In this document: in pieces, positions 26,616 through 34,897 of the stretch
Layout of the letters: each line of letters starts with the position of its first letter
Position numbering within the stretch: position 1 is the stretch's first letter
Notes under the pieces: generated by a model
The model's database searches: none
Told to the model about the DNA's origin: nothing
The model's input: the letters and a program-made list of their open reading frames with translations, nothing else
Position numbers and translations under genes: made by a program
Assembly (NCBI GenBank): GCA_902363835.1
Contig: CABJBM010000007.1
Location: forward strand, 171,606 to 235,605
From: Lachnospiraceae bacterium
GTDB taxonomy: Bacteria; Bacillota; Clostridia; Lachnospirales; Lachnospiraceae
Direction: 5' to 3'
Length of the DNA stretch: 64,000 bases

Positions 26616-27083
26616 CTAATTTTTAATATTGTCCAGTGCCATAGGATGCTTTTTCTGTCCTAGTGTCTTTAATTCAACGCTTGCTCCTCGCATGGCAGCC
26701 GATAAGGTAATTGCTCTATCGTGAACTCTTCTGTAAGTCTCACGTCCCTCTTGTGTCATGTTTTTGGTAGGAGCATACTCCAAAGTGTCATAGCCTTTTT
26801 TCATTTCATTAAAGCCCCGTTTATAGTGTTTCAGGGATTGATTTACAAAATTATCGGGTTCCAATATCCGATAACCATCGCCAGGGATACTCTCTAAACA
26901 AATTTCTTTCTTTAAGAGCAGTTTCTTCGCCTTTGCAATCGTACTTGTATACTTGTTTGATGGATAATCTTCTCCGATAATGCTTGAAATTTGCTTATGT
27001 AGAACAATATCTCCATAATTCAATTTTTCAATTTCTTCTGATAATAATTCTGATTTTTTCTTATTGGATAACACTTCATTCAT
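26616..27083 (-). CDS. Conserved phage protein with winged-helix-like N-terminus, 155 aa
   Basis: The first 75 residues, GDIVLHKQISSIIGEDYPSN then IAKAKKLLLKKE and GDGYRILEPDNF, have the shape of a helix-turn-helix with a beta wing. The second half is helical and basic. From memory, proteins with this pattern are common in replication or recombination blocks of Firmicutes phages. The gene starts at ATG 27083 after GAGGAAATGAAGAT and follows a long repeat. Confidence 0.55.
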   Translation of the reverse strand: MNEVLSNKKKSELLSEEIEKLNYGDIVLHKQISSIIGEDYPSNKYTSTIAKAKKLLLKKEICLESIPGDGYRILEPDNFVNQSLKHYKRGFNEMKKGYDTLEYAPTKNMTQEGRETYRRVHDRAITLSAAMRGASVELKTLGQKKHPMALDNIKN

Positions 27084-27100
27084 ATCTTCATTTCCTCTCT

Positions 27101-27325
27101 TTTTAATTTTAAAATGCTCAAAATGCTTAACTTGGCCAAACTTAACTTACCCGACCACACCTCACCTTAGCATAACTCAACTAATCACAAAATGCCTAAC
27201 ACAGCATAGCTTAACACACCGTAACCCAGCTTAGCATAACTTAGCAAAGCTCAGCTCAACTTAAAATACCTAACCCAGCAAAGCCCAACATACCAGAACA
27301 CAACTCAGCATAGCTCAAAATGCTT
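27101..27325. repeat. Degenerate 5-base periodic repeat array, about 225 bases
   Basis: The whole space between two genes is built from words of five bases. On the minus strand the units read like TTAAG, CTATG, CTGTG, TTAGG, CTAAG, CTGGG, TTACG: Y-T-x-x-G in register for long stretches, with a few phase slips. No reading frame survives in it. It is not a CRISPR array, as there are no spacers. A period of five is half a helical turn, so identical faces recur every 10 bases. Confidence 0.8.
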
Positions 27326-27328
27326 AAC

Positions 27329-27910
27329 CTAATCTAATTCTTCAACAACTGCTACAAATTTGCCGTATTTCGGTCTTGAATCACAAAGTCCAATATATTG
27401 TCCAGCATACTCTATAGCATTTACAACAGTGTCTAAGTCAAGTTTCTCTTCGTTATACAAAAGATTAAAAACTATGCTCCACTGATCGAAGCGTGGTCTG
27501 GTTCTTAGAATTCTTGACCTGTTAATTACCATAATTCGGGTATCACGATATTCATAGTTTTGGATTAAATCTTCTTTTGAAAGATTTTCTCCATAGTTAA
27601 ACGGTATATATAAATCCGTCACATTCACATATTTTTCAATATCTTTGCCTTTTCGATTAACTTTTGCCCCATTACGAATTGTGGCTTCAACGTTTTCACC
27701 TGGGATATAAAGTCCTAACCCCTCCTTCCAATATGCGCCAGATTCCCACTCTAAATCGGATATTCGTATAAGGTCTTCTTCTGTTTGTTTAGACTTCTTC
27801 TCAGTATACTTTTTCAGTTCCTTTGATATCGGGTGTAATGGATTTACACACTGGCAACTATGCATGATTAATGGGGAAATACCTTTCCATGTTACACTTA
27901 AATTTTTCAT
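27329..27910 (-). CDS. Conserved phage protein with SPLIMHS motif, 193 aa
   Basis: The opening SVTWKGISPLIMHS, the middle GLYIPGENVEATIRNGAKV, and the end IEYAGQYIGLCDSRPKYGKF form a pattern I know from hypothetical phage proteins. The glycine-rich end before a final strand recalls RAMP-type RNA-binding folds, but this is only a resemblance. The gene starts at ATG 27910 after GGAGAGAGA. It stands next to the 5-base repeat array. Confidence 0.55.
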   Translation of the reverse strand: MKNLSVTWKGISPLIMHSCQCVNPLHPISKELKKYTEKKSKQTEEDLIRISDLEWESGAYWKEGLGLYIPGENVEATIRNGAKVNRKGKDIEKYVNVTDLYIPFNYGENLSKEDLIQNYEYRDTRIMVINRSRILRTRPRFDQWSIVFNLLYNEEKLDLDTVVNAIEYAGQYIGLCDSRPKYGKFVAVVEELD

Positions 27911-28003
27911 TGTTCTCTCTCTCCTTTTTTCTCTATAAAATTGCTATTTCAAGTTATCTTGTTTTGGCAGGTGGTTTTCACCACCCACCGATTTATTCTC
28001 TGT

Positions 28004-28636
28004 TTAAAACTTTACTATTCTGAATTCAGGTTCAATGACCAAATCTGACATTCCATTATTGAATTCGAGCCTGTACGCAATACTTCCAGACTCAGCGGAA
28101 TCACTGTAAATTGCGGAAATTATACTATTGTCTAATGTAACTTCTTGTCCTACTGACAGCATTTCAATCTCATTGTCATTGACAGAAATAGTACAATCAC
28201 CTATGTTTAAATAAACAGAACCTCCGTCTTGACTAGTAATTCTAAAAACACCATGCTCGTTATCCACCAACTCTTTAAACTGCTTTCGTGAAAGCCGACT
28301 TCCCTTATCTGAAACATTAAAGCACAATGTATAGTTGGAGATTTCAAAGCGGTAATCGAAGTATATACTGCCTTCCCAAACCTCCCAAAGAGCCTCTTCG
28401 TTATCATCTTCGCCAGCGACTGCATAATTCACATACTCATCATCGGAAATCGGAAGATTGAGTGTCAGATGATTTTTAAGATCAAATACTATTGAATCTT
28501 CTTCAATTGAAAAGTCTCTCAAAATATTAACTGGTGTTTCCTCCCAGAATGTATCTACTAAATAGATACCGCCTGTTGCTTTGCCTAATAATTCCTGTAC
28601 CTGTTTTCCTGTAAATACTGTCTTGTTCTTGTTCAT
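28004..28636 (-). CDS. Unknown 210-aa protein
   Basis: ATG 28636 follows GGAGG at a spacing of eight. The N-terminus TVFTGKQVQELLGKATGGIY is helical; the rest is mostly beta strands (FRITSQDGGSVYLNIGD). No family is recognised. It sits directly after the ParB-like gene in the same direction. Confidence 0.5.
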   Translation of the reverse strand: MNKNKTVFTGKQVQELLGKATGGIYLVDTFWEETPVNILRDFSIEEDSIVFDLKNHLTLNLPISDDEYVNYAVAGEDDNEEALWEVWEGSIYFDYRFEISNYTLCFNVSDKGSRLSRKQFKELVDNEHGVFRITSQDGGSVYLNIGDCTISVNDNEIEMLSVGQEVTLDNSIISAIYSDSAESGSIAYRLEFNNGMSDLVIEPEFRIVKF

Positions 28637-28719
28637 GTTGTCTTCCTCCATAATTTTGATTTTTATTTGTAGTTCCAGTGAGTAGTTTTGACTACCCACT
28701 TGGTAATTCTCTAAAATTT

Positions 28720-29628
28720 TTACTTCTTTACAATAATGACTTCATCATCTTCGCAATCATCAGGTTGTAAGTTCTCAATTAACCTCTCAAATCCCTTAAA
28801 TCCTTCCAGATAATTACTTAAATCTGAACGAATACGTGAAGTAAATTCATCACCGTCCTCACCATAGAACTCTTTACTCATGAGCCACTGAATCCCCTTT
28901 TCAATAGATTCCAAATATGAATGATGGGTTTTCTTTATATGATTCAGTTCCACTTCTGTATTAAAATCGGATTCATAGGCTTCTGGCGGCTTGTCCACAT
29001 TCTCTTGTACTGGTAATATTATCGGATGTCCTTCTCTTTCCAACCGTTGTAACTCTTTATGGGCAGCGCTTACTGATTTCTCTCCTGAAAGCATTTCTTC
29101 CTTCAATTCCAGATTATCAGAATTTAAAACCTTTTCACCCATACGATATGTTTTATCAGAAACACCCGCAATTGACGCTAATTTTTCAGAAGTGTTAATT
29201 GGTTTCAACTTTGAATCCATGCTTGGTAAATTTACCAAAGCTGACTTTGCTCTATTTTTATTTGACTCTGAAACTGCCTTAGACTGATTCTCTTTCGCCT
29301 GTTTCTCATAAATGGGTCTAAACTTCTTTACAAGTGCAATTCTCTGCGCACTATTCAAATTTCTTCTGCCTAACTGCGCTCGTATCATCCATTGAATAAC
29401 CTCTTCTTTACTTTCAAATTCCATTTTCTGTACTTCATACGGGATGTTATGTTTCTTACAAAGTTGATATCTGTTATGACCATCAATGATAATATCTCCC
29501 CACACAATAAGAGGTGCACCCTTATAACCGTCTTTTAAAAGGCTATTTTCTAACTCTTCTAGTTCTTCCTTTGTCAGCCGTGGCATGATTTCATTTAATT
29601 CTGGATCAATCCGATAATCATTTTCCAT
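28720..29628 (-). CDS. ParB/Srx-fold nuclease-like protein, 302 aa
   Basis: The N-terminal 110 residues have the ParB fold: EIMPRLTKEELEELENSLL, then PLIVWGDIIIDGHNRYQLC with the G-H-N-R motif, then W-M-I-R-A-Q-L-G-R-R-N-L. A helix-turn-helix region (EKLASIAGVSDKTYRMGEKV) follows, and the C-terminus is acidic. Such proteins are common in phage and plasmid replication regions. ATG 29628 is used because GGAGG lies ahead; it is just beyond the stop of the DUF262 gene, so the pair is coupled. Confidence 0.85.
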   Translation of the reverse strand: MENDYRIDPELNEIMPRLTKEELEELENSLLKDGYKGAPLIVWGDIIIDGHNRYQLCKKHNIPYEVQKMEFESKEEVIQWMIRAQLGRRNLNSAQRIALVKKFRPIYEKQAKENQSKAVSESNKNRAKSALVNLPSMDSKLKPINTSEKLASIAGVSDKTYRMGEKVLNSDNLELKEEMLSGEKSVSAAHKELQRLEREGHPIILPVQENVDKPPEAYESDFNTEVELNHIKKTHHSYLESIEKGIQWLMSKEFYGEDGDEFTSRIRSDLSNYLEGFKGFERLIENLQPDDCEDDEVIIVKK

Positions 29629-29630
29629 AG

Positions 29631-30683
29631 CTACTCCTTCCAATTACGGATAATATTTTCAAAATAATCTAACCTTGCTTTTACCTTCTCCTTTTTATAT
29701 GAACCAGCACCACAATATTCAGCATACTCGCAATTTGGCGAATATTGATCAAACAAAGTCTGAATGCATGTACCGTATTTCTCCATATCAAGCCCTATCT
29801 CGTCTGCTGTTTGTACATGATATGCAATAATCGGAATGTTCGTTTTCTTCATAAGCTTGTTTGGTTTATCACGTTCTGGAACCGCCTTATCGAGTTTATC
29901 AATGATATCTGAGCAATACTCTAAATCACTCTTTTTTTGGTTCTTACGAAACCATTCTGCAAAATCCATTACGCAGTTATTACCGAAATCCTTAAAGGGA
30001 TAATCCATAATTAACATAAGAGTCTGCAATATACACGTTTGCACCTCACCATGTTTTCTTTGGTTACTGGTGAAATATGATTTTTTCATAAAGAAGTCTT
30101 TTTGCTCTTGTGCGTCAATAAATTCTGCTAATTCATCACCAAGAATAACTCTTGTTTTCTGATCCTTAGTTAATGGTGTACCATTGTTCAAACGGAAAAA
30201 CTGATTTTCAATATCTTCATCAGTAAAATCGGAAAGTAAGATGACCGAAAACGGGAAATCCAAGATTCTCTCTTGTAACTTTTCATCTAACTCAGAAAAT
30301 AACTTATTGGAAATGTCGTATTCTCTGTTAACAAATTCGGCACGTCTATTTCCATTCTCGTCGACAACCGTTTCCCTTTTTCGTATTGTTACAAGAGGAA
30401 TATCTTCAATTAATCTGAATCCATCTTTCACAAAATCGTAAATTGTAGTGAAGCGTTGCTTTCCATCTAATACTGAAAAGGCTTCATCAAAATTATCATA
30501 AAGCTGCAATGCATAGGCCTGTGGAACCGCATATCCGACCTCTATACTATGTATAAGTAGACTTTTTTGTTCATCATCCCATTGCCCCGGCTTTCTCTGC
30601 ATTGGGTGATCATATACGATGTTCTTGCATTCTGTGTTTTCAATAATGGTTTTGACTGAAAACTTTTTTTCTCTTACCTGCAT
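29631..30683 (-). CDS. DUF262 (GmrS-like) protein, 350 aa
   Basis: The N-terminal half shows the DUF262 pattern: YDHPMQRKPGQWDDEQKSLL, then FSVLDGKQRFTTIYDFV with the D-G-K-Q-R loop, and QFFRLNNGTPLTKDQKTRV. DUF262 domains bind and may split nucleotides; in GmrSD and related systems they take part in DNA cleavage. Here the DUF1524 (HNH-type) partner domain is absent, which suggests a regulatory or replication role with the ParB-like neighbour. Start ATG 30683 after AAAGGAGA. Confidence 0.85.
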   Translation of the reverse strand: MQVREKKFSVKTIIENTECKNIVYDHPMQRKPGQWDDEQKSLLIHSIEVGYAVPQAYALQLYDNFDEAFSVLDGKQRFTTIYDFVKDGFRLIEDIPLVTIRKRETVVDENGNRRAEFVNREYDISNKLFSELDEKLQERILDFPFSVILLSDFTDEDIENQFFRLNNGTPLTKDQKTRVILGDELAEFIDAQEQKDFFMKKSYFTSNQRKHGEVQTCILQTLMLIMDYPFKDFGNNCVMDFAEWFRKNQKKSDLEYCSDIIDKLDKAVPERDKPNKLMKKTNIPIIAYHVQTADEIGLDMEKYGTCIQTLFDQYSPNCEYAEYCGAGSYKKEKVKARLDYFENIIRNWKE

Positions 30684-30707
30684 AACTTATCTCCTTTTCC
30701 TTCATGC

Positions 30708-30959
30708 TCAATCTTGCGCTTTACAAAATGATTTACCAGTATCAGTTATAAAATAGGTACTCGCTAACTCATCGCTAAGTCCGCATTTTATATATCCTTG
30801 CACAACCATATTTTGAAGATGCCGGTACGTTGTACTATACGACTTTCGCTGTTTCTCAGACATTAATTCCAATACCTGGCTAATACTAAGGGCCTTTGAT
30901 GCCGATTTAATATCGTTATCATTTAGCACCTTTAAGACTAACAAACTAAACTTTGTCAT
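30708..30959 (-). CDS. Winged-helix protein, 83 aa
   Basis: The sequence ALSISQVLELM, then YSTTYRHLQNMVVQGYIKCG and a wing ending YFITDTGKSF, is a small winged helix-turn-helix protein, probably a DNA-binding regulator. It heads the operon with the DUF262 and ParB-like genes. The ribosome site GGAGG is 11 bases upstream of ATG 30959. Confidence 0.7.
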   Translation of the reverse strand: MTKFSLLVLKVLNDNDIKSASKALSISQVLELMSEKQRKSYSTTYRHLQNMVVQGYIKCGLSDELASTYFITDTGKSFCKAQD

Positions 30960-31026
30960 AATATTTTATTCCTCCTCTTTTCTATTCATTTAATAGTAAA
31001 AATATATGGGCAGAAATGCCCTTTGC

Positions 31027-31176
31027 TTATGATGAATCAAGTTTCTTTGCCGTTGGAGTGGGTTCTTTCCTTATCTTATAGGGAAATAAGTCACAAGCTC
31101 CCAATCTGCACTCTAAATTGTAATGCTTACAACCGTCACAAACTGGTCTTTGCCACTTAACATGACTTTTACTCAA
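31027..31176 (-). CDS. Small zinc-binding-type protein, 49 aa
   Basis: A TTG start at 31176 follows GGAGGAAACAA. The product has C-x2-C-x6-C-x4-C (PVCDGCKHYNLECRLGACDL) near residues 14-31, and a basic C-terminus. This looks like a single small metal site. The role is unknown. Confidence 0.55.
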   Translation of the reverse strand: MSKSHVKWQRPVCDGCKHYNLECRLGACDLFPYKIRKEPTPTAKKLDSS

Positions 31177-31334
31177 TTGTTTCCTCCTATTCTACCAATA
31201 GAACTGGTGATATTCTGTTTACAAAGGTTCATTTATAAGCCTCATCATAGACGCAATAAGGTTCATAAAGTAATTCTCTAAATTTTTATTAAAATGTGGA
31301 GTTATAGCAGAAATGCCGATTTGCTTGAAAAAAC

Positions 31335-31363
31335 TTGACTATTATGAAATAGTTATGTAAAAT
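31335..31363 (+). promoter_or_regulatory. Strong sigma-A promoter for a small RNA
   Basis: TTGACT at 31335-31340, a 17-base spacer, and TAAAAT at 31358-31363 on the plus strand. No protein gene reads rightward from it. Confidence 0.75.
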
Positions 31364-31369
31364 AGAGTC

Positions 31370-31506
31370 AAGCATAGTATTCCGCTATGTTGCGTAAACC
31401 CATTTCTTCCAAAAATGAGTTTATGACTTTAATTAATTATGTAAATTGCAGTCTGTTTAGAGGAGGTGCTTCCAACACCTATGATTCTAGGCAGGCTGCA
31501 ATTTTT
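31370..31506 (+). ncRNA. Probable small RNA with three hairpins, about 140 nt
   Basis: From the promoter the transcript would fold into CATAG...CTATG, then TAAAC-C-CATTT...AAATG-A-GTTTA, then a long stem AAATTGCAG...CTGCAATTT that has an inner AGGTG/CACCT hairpin and is followed by a T-rich tail ending near 31506. An AGGAGG lies inside the last stem; a 13-codon frame after it is too short to trust. It reads against the surrounding leftward genes. No known RNA family was recognised. Confidence 0.6.
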
Positions 31507-31549
31507 ATATCTGGAAATCTGAATCTCTTGAACTAACTCGATTATAAAG

Positions 31550-31591
31550 CAAACATATGTTCTTGTCAACCGCTTTTCGAACATACATTCG
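31550..31591. promoter_or_regulatory. Two LexA-box-like sites
   Basis: CAAACATATGTTCT (31550-31563) has two mismatches, and CGAACATACATTCG (31578-31591) one mismatch, to the Bacillus consensus CGAAC-RNRY-GTTYG. They lie 28 bases apart, downstream of the MazF-locus genes and upstream of the leftward early block. Confidence 0.45.
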
Positions 31592-31609
31592 AACATTTTT
31601 AACATGTTT

Positions 31610-31921
31610 TTATTTCAATACTTTATACGGAATTAACATCATATCATGCTTTATTCCCCTGGGTTCAATATTAAAAACATCTCTCTGTAACGCACTATAT
31701 AAGGAAAGTATTGAAAATGAATCCTCGCCATCATTATCCTTATTCAATACAAAGGTCTTTGAATCGCTTACCAGTACAATTGAATTTCTTTTATCTATCC
31801 TCCGTTTTCCAAGAGATTTGTCTTTTTCAAGATCATGTGACACCACAAGGAAAAAATCACATTTATCCTCTAACAGTAACTTTGCAACTTGTTCTCTATT
31901 TAATTTTACTAATTGAGCCAT
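31610..31921 (-). CDS. Unknown 103-aa protein paired with the MazF-like gene
   Basis: The gene follows the MazF-like gene by three bases, so it is translated in the same operon. The product begins AQLVKLNREQVAKLLLEDKC, a helix, and then has strands (FFLVVSHDLEKDKSLG; SIVLVSDSKTFVL). I do not know the family. Its place suggests an antitoxin or accessory subunit, although most antitoxins come first. Confidence 0.55.
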   Translation of the reverse strand: MAQLVKLNREQVAKLLLEDKCDFFLVVSHDLEKDKSLGKRRIDKRNSIVLVSDSKTFVLNKDNDGEDSFSILSLYSALQRDVFNIEPRGIKHDMMLIPYKVLK

Positions 31922-31924
31922 TGT

Positions 31925-32320
31925 CTATCTCCTTCCAATGTATTGTAATTCGTCTAAATCCTGATCAAAATCACCATAGGCTGCCGAATAGATGAAGCAC
32001 TTAAATATTTCCTTTTGTGTTTCTCTATCGCTAATCCTTCCGATCTTCCTGGCTTTGCATTTGCTAATAGTAGTTGTCTGCTCTGCTAGAAGCATAGAAT
32101 CCCCACTAAGTCCATTATCGTTATCGCTCTTAATTATTGTGTGGGTTGGCTGATCTGTGTTCTTTAACTGACACGTTAAGGGAATTACTAGAAGTGTTGG
32201 TGAATATTTATTTCCGATATCATTAGAAATTACGAGAAGCGGACGATATCCAGACTGTATTGAATTTTCATTGTGTGGCAGCTCACCATACACTACGTCG
32301 TATTTACTGTATTTTTTCAC
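31925..32320 (-). CDS. MazF/PemK-family protein, 131 aa
   Basis: After a basic start come DVVYGELPHNENSIQSGYRP, LLVISNDIGN, LLVIPLTCQL, TTISKCKARKIGRIS: the PemK/MazF barrel, whose toxin members cut mRNA at short sequences. GTG 32320 is preferred because AAGGGAGG precedes it; ATG 32344 lies only about 12 bases from the expected transcript start. The promoter at 32363-32391 overlaps an operator for the divergent HTH gene. Confidence 0.85.
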   Translation of the reverse strand: MKKYSKYDVVYGELPHNENSIQSGYRPLLVISNDIGNKYSPTLLVIPLTCQLKNTDQPTHTIIKSDNDNGLSGDSMLLAEQTTTISKCKARKIGRISDRETQKEIFKCFIYSAAYGDFDQDLDELQYIGRR

Positions 32321-32362
32321 TGAATTTTTATCCTCCCTTCTCATGATTAATTCACTTTCATC

Positions 32363-32391
32363 ATTATATCACTTTTATATGTATAATTCAA
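32363..32391 (-). promoter_or_regulatory. Promoter of the MazF-like operon
   Basis: On the minus strand, TTGAAT (32386-32391), a 17-base spacer, and TATAAT (32363-32368). The word CACTTTTATA lies in the spacer. Confidence 0.75.
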
Positions 32392-32470
32392 GTTTAAAGT
32401 GTAATAATAGTTCACAAAAATACACTTTTATATTGTATAATATTTATATAGATTGATTAGTACACTTAAA
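32370..32470. promoter_or_regulatory. Repeated TACACTTTTA-type operators
   Basis: Copies at 32370-32379, 32396-32403 (inverted), 32421-32430 and 32461-32470 share the core CACTTWWA. They cover the space between the divergent MazF-like and HTH genes, and at least one sits inside the leftward promoter. The HTH protein is the likely binder. Confidence 0.55.
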
Positions 32471-32493
32471 ATATATTTTCAGGAGTGATTGTG

Positions 32494-32718
32494 ATGGCAT
32501 ATACACCTAAAGAGTTAATGGCAGAAATAAGGCGCAGAATGATTTTAAAAGATGTTCAGATGAAGGAGCTGGCTGCTCTCATGGACACAACACAGCAGAA
32601 TATGAGTAATATTTTTAGAAATGCAAATCCCAAATATTCAACCTTGCTTCAGATATGTGAAGTGCTTAATTTGGATATGGTTATTAATTTTGTAGATAAA
32701 AAAGACGATAGTGAATAA
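32494..32718 (+). CDS. HTH regulator of the MazF-like locus, 74 aa
   Basis: A Cro/C1-type helix-turn-helix: VQMKELAALMDTTQQNMSNI followed by NPKYSTLLQICEVLNL. It is divergent from the MazF-like operon and shares its repeated operators, so it probably represses both. ATG 32494 is chosen because AGGAG lies eight bases upstream; GTG 32485 overlaps that site. Confidence 0.85.
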   Translation: MAYTPKELMAEIRRRMILKDVQMKELAALMDTTQQNMSNIFRNANPKYSTLLQICEVLNLDMVINFVDKKDDSE

Positions 32719-32757
32719 CTTCTATCGTCTTTGAGTTTACTCCAATATTGTGATTAT

Positions 32758-34818
32758 CTAAACTGCACGTCTTTTATCTACTCTTTTATTTGCAACTTTT
32801 GCGTAGAATGTCTCCACTTTTTTGATATCATTAGACTTATTCTTTATAGGAAGTGCACCCCAAACCAATTGTTTATATGGTACTTTACTGCCGTTTCCCA
32901 ATCTGGGATCTATTATTGAAACAATTCCAAAATCATTTTCATTTCTAATTAGTCTACCAATACCCTGCTTCAATTTTATAATCATTTCAGGAACGTCCAC
33001 TTCCATTAGTCCATTTTTACAAATACGTCTTTTGTAGTCGATAATTGGTTCTGGTACTGGAAATGGTAATCTGAATATAATAAGATTTGACAAGGCTCTT
33101 CCTTCAATACTAATTCCTTCCCAAAATGAACCAGTTCCCAATAACACCGAATTCATATCTGTTTTAAATTCTTTGATCACATCATTCTGCGACGCTTTAC
33201 TATTTTGCATTAAGATCTTGTATGGAACTCTTTCACGCAATATATTATACACTTCAAGCATGTCCCGTTTAGCAGTGAATAATATCATTGCTTTCCCATT
33301 CGTGATATTTAAAAGTTTAATAATTTCTTTGACACCCGCCTCTATAAAAGAATCTCTCTGTCTGGTGGGGTGTGGTATATCTTCAGTGTAATATATCATT
33401 GCATGGCTATCATAATCGAATGGTGATTCTTGTGAATCGCATATTAGTGTCTCATCGACTGGTAAATTAACATTTGATATAAAGTAATCATAATCGTTTA
33501 CTCCGTCACTTGACAAGGTTGCCGAAGTCATAATGACCCTGAAATTATTACTTTTAAACAATAACTTCTCTGTCAATTCATTAACATTTTTGGGGCATTT
33601 TGAAATTGTTATATTATCTTTATTTTTGGATTTGCTATTCATCCAAAAAATATCCTTTGGATCAGTCTCTAATAATGACGAGAAAAAATCACATTGTACC
33701 TCTAACCTTTCAAGTGTCTCATCTTCACTACGTGTTTTATATGTATCTTCCAAACCAAAATCCATAGAGGCAGAATCATGTAAATCACATAGTATTCTTA
33801 CTAGTTCAGCTAATGCCCCTATATTGTTTTTAACATAATACCGCTCTAAGTCTCGATCATTCTTAGCTGCAATCTCATCTTGCCTGGCTATTTGTTTAGA
33901 CAGACTTATAAACACATCATTTATGAGAGTTAAACAGCGAGCAATTTTTTTATCTAATACAGAGCCTAATCTTCTGTTAATACCTTTTAAATCTTCTATT
34001 GTATTTTTACAATCATAATAAGTTAAATGTGTTGTATATGATGTTCTTACCCGACTTTCCAAGTTATGTGCTTCATCTATGACTATATGTTTAAAACTTG
34101 GTGAAAACAATTCATTATTAAAATTACTACGTTTTCTCATATTCATTGCTAATAAATCCTGATTGCATAATATAAATCCGGCTGTCTTCTTTAGGTTTAT
34201 CCGCAACTGATAATAGAAACAGTAATCTTTATGAGGACATTTTTGTCTACAATTGTTAGGATTAAATGTAGAAACATTTATCTTATCCCATATTCTATCT
34301 GGTATATCTATATTCCAATCTTTTTTCTCGTGACCACCCTTATTTATTTCTTTATAGTATTCATATTCTTGGGTATCCCTTTTTCCGAAAAAATATGTCT
34401 CTAATCGATCCTTACATAAAAAATGGGTCTGGCCTTTAGCAATTAAAATATCAGTGTGATAATCAAATATGTCTTCAATAGTTTTTAAATCTGCCGCTAA
34501 TTGCTCTTGAAGTGCTATTGTAGATGTAGCAATAATGATTGGACTTTTATATTTTTTATGATAATATAATAGCGGTACAATATAAGCAAATGTTTTGCCT
34601 ATTCCTACACCTGCCTCAACTAATACATGCTTCTTATCTAACATTGCTTGAACAATATCAGAAGACATTTCCTGTTGTCCGATTCTTTCTTCAAAACCTA
34701 ATAGTGGAGCCGTATCCAAAAAAAATGAGTCCACCTGTGTGCCAATTGAGTAAAGTTCTTTCTTTCGTTTTTTTTCCAATTGCTTATTCTCTTCTTTTGA
34801 ATCCCAGAAATCAATCAT
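32758..34818 (-). CDS. DinG/XPD-type helicase, 686 aa
   Basis: A superfamily 2 5'-3' helicase. Walker A EAGVGIGKTFAY lies near residue 68, and the DEAH box VIDEAHNL near 248. Between them, C-K-D-R and NNCRQKCPHKDYC give the cysteines of an iron-sulfur cluster. MTSATLSSDG and the final Q-G-I-G-R-L-I-R complete the motifs. DinG proteins unwind R-loops and repair forks. ATG 34818 has AGAGAGG upstream; a TTG start at 34866 lacks one. Its own promoter is at 34869-34897. Confidence 0.9.
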   Translation of the reverse strand: MIDFWDSKEENKQLEKKRKKELYSIGTQVDSFFLDTAPLLGFEERIGQQEMSSDIVQAMLDKKHVLVEAGVGIGKTFAYIVPLLYYHKKYKSPIIIATSTIALQEQLAADLKTIEDIFDYHTDILIAKGQTHFLCKDRLETYFFGKRDTQEYEYYKEINKGGHEKKDWNIDIPDRIWDKINVSTFNPNNCRQKCPHKDYCFYYQLRINLKKTAGFILCNQDLLAMNMRKRSNFNNELFSPSFKHIVIDEAHNLESRVRTSYTTHLTYYDCKNTIEDLKGINRRLGSVLDKKIARCLTLINDVFISLSKQIARQDEIAAKNDRDLERYYVKNNIGALAELVRILCDLHDSASMDFGLEDTYKTRSEDETLERLEVQCDFFSSLLETDPKDIFWMNSKSKNKDNITISKCPKNVNELTEKLLFKSNNFRVIMTSATLSSDGVNDYDYFISNVNLPVDETLICDSQESPFDYDSHAMIYYTEDIPHPTRQRDSFIEAGVKEIIKLLNITNGKAMILFTAKRDMLEVYNILRERVPYKILMQNSKASQNDVIKEFKTDMNSVLLGTGSFWEGISIEGRALSNLIIFRLPFPVPEPIIDYKRRICKNGLMEVDVPEMIIKLKQGIGRLIRNENDFGIVSIIDPRLGNGSKVPYKQLVWGALPIKNKSNDIKKVETFYAKVANKRVDKRRAV

Positions 34819-34868
34819 TAAATACCTCTCTTTATATTTGGCAATATTCGAATGTTTGTTCTCCAAGG

Positions 34869-34897
34869 ATTATATCACGAATTTGCTTACTGTTCAA
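34869..34897 (-). promoter_or_regulatory. Promoter of the DinG-like gene
   Basis: TTGAAC (34892-34897), a 17-base spacer and TATAAT (34869-34874) on the minus strand. It overlaps the end of the upstream ParB-like remnant. Confidence 0.7.

Noticed and set aside
27101..27325. CRISPR array
   Set aside because: The repeat unit is about five bases and drifted, without spacers of constant length and without cas genes nearby.
31470..31530. A 13-codon peptide gene after AGGAGG inside the small RNA
   Set aside because: It is very short, its ribosome site is buried in a stem, and the peptide has no toxin-like pattern.
34840..34880. A LexA box at the DinG-type gene
   Set aside because: AGAACAAACATTCG has four mismatches to the consensus, too many to support.
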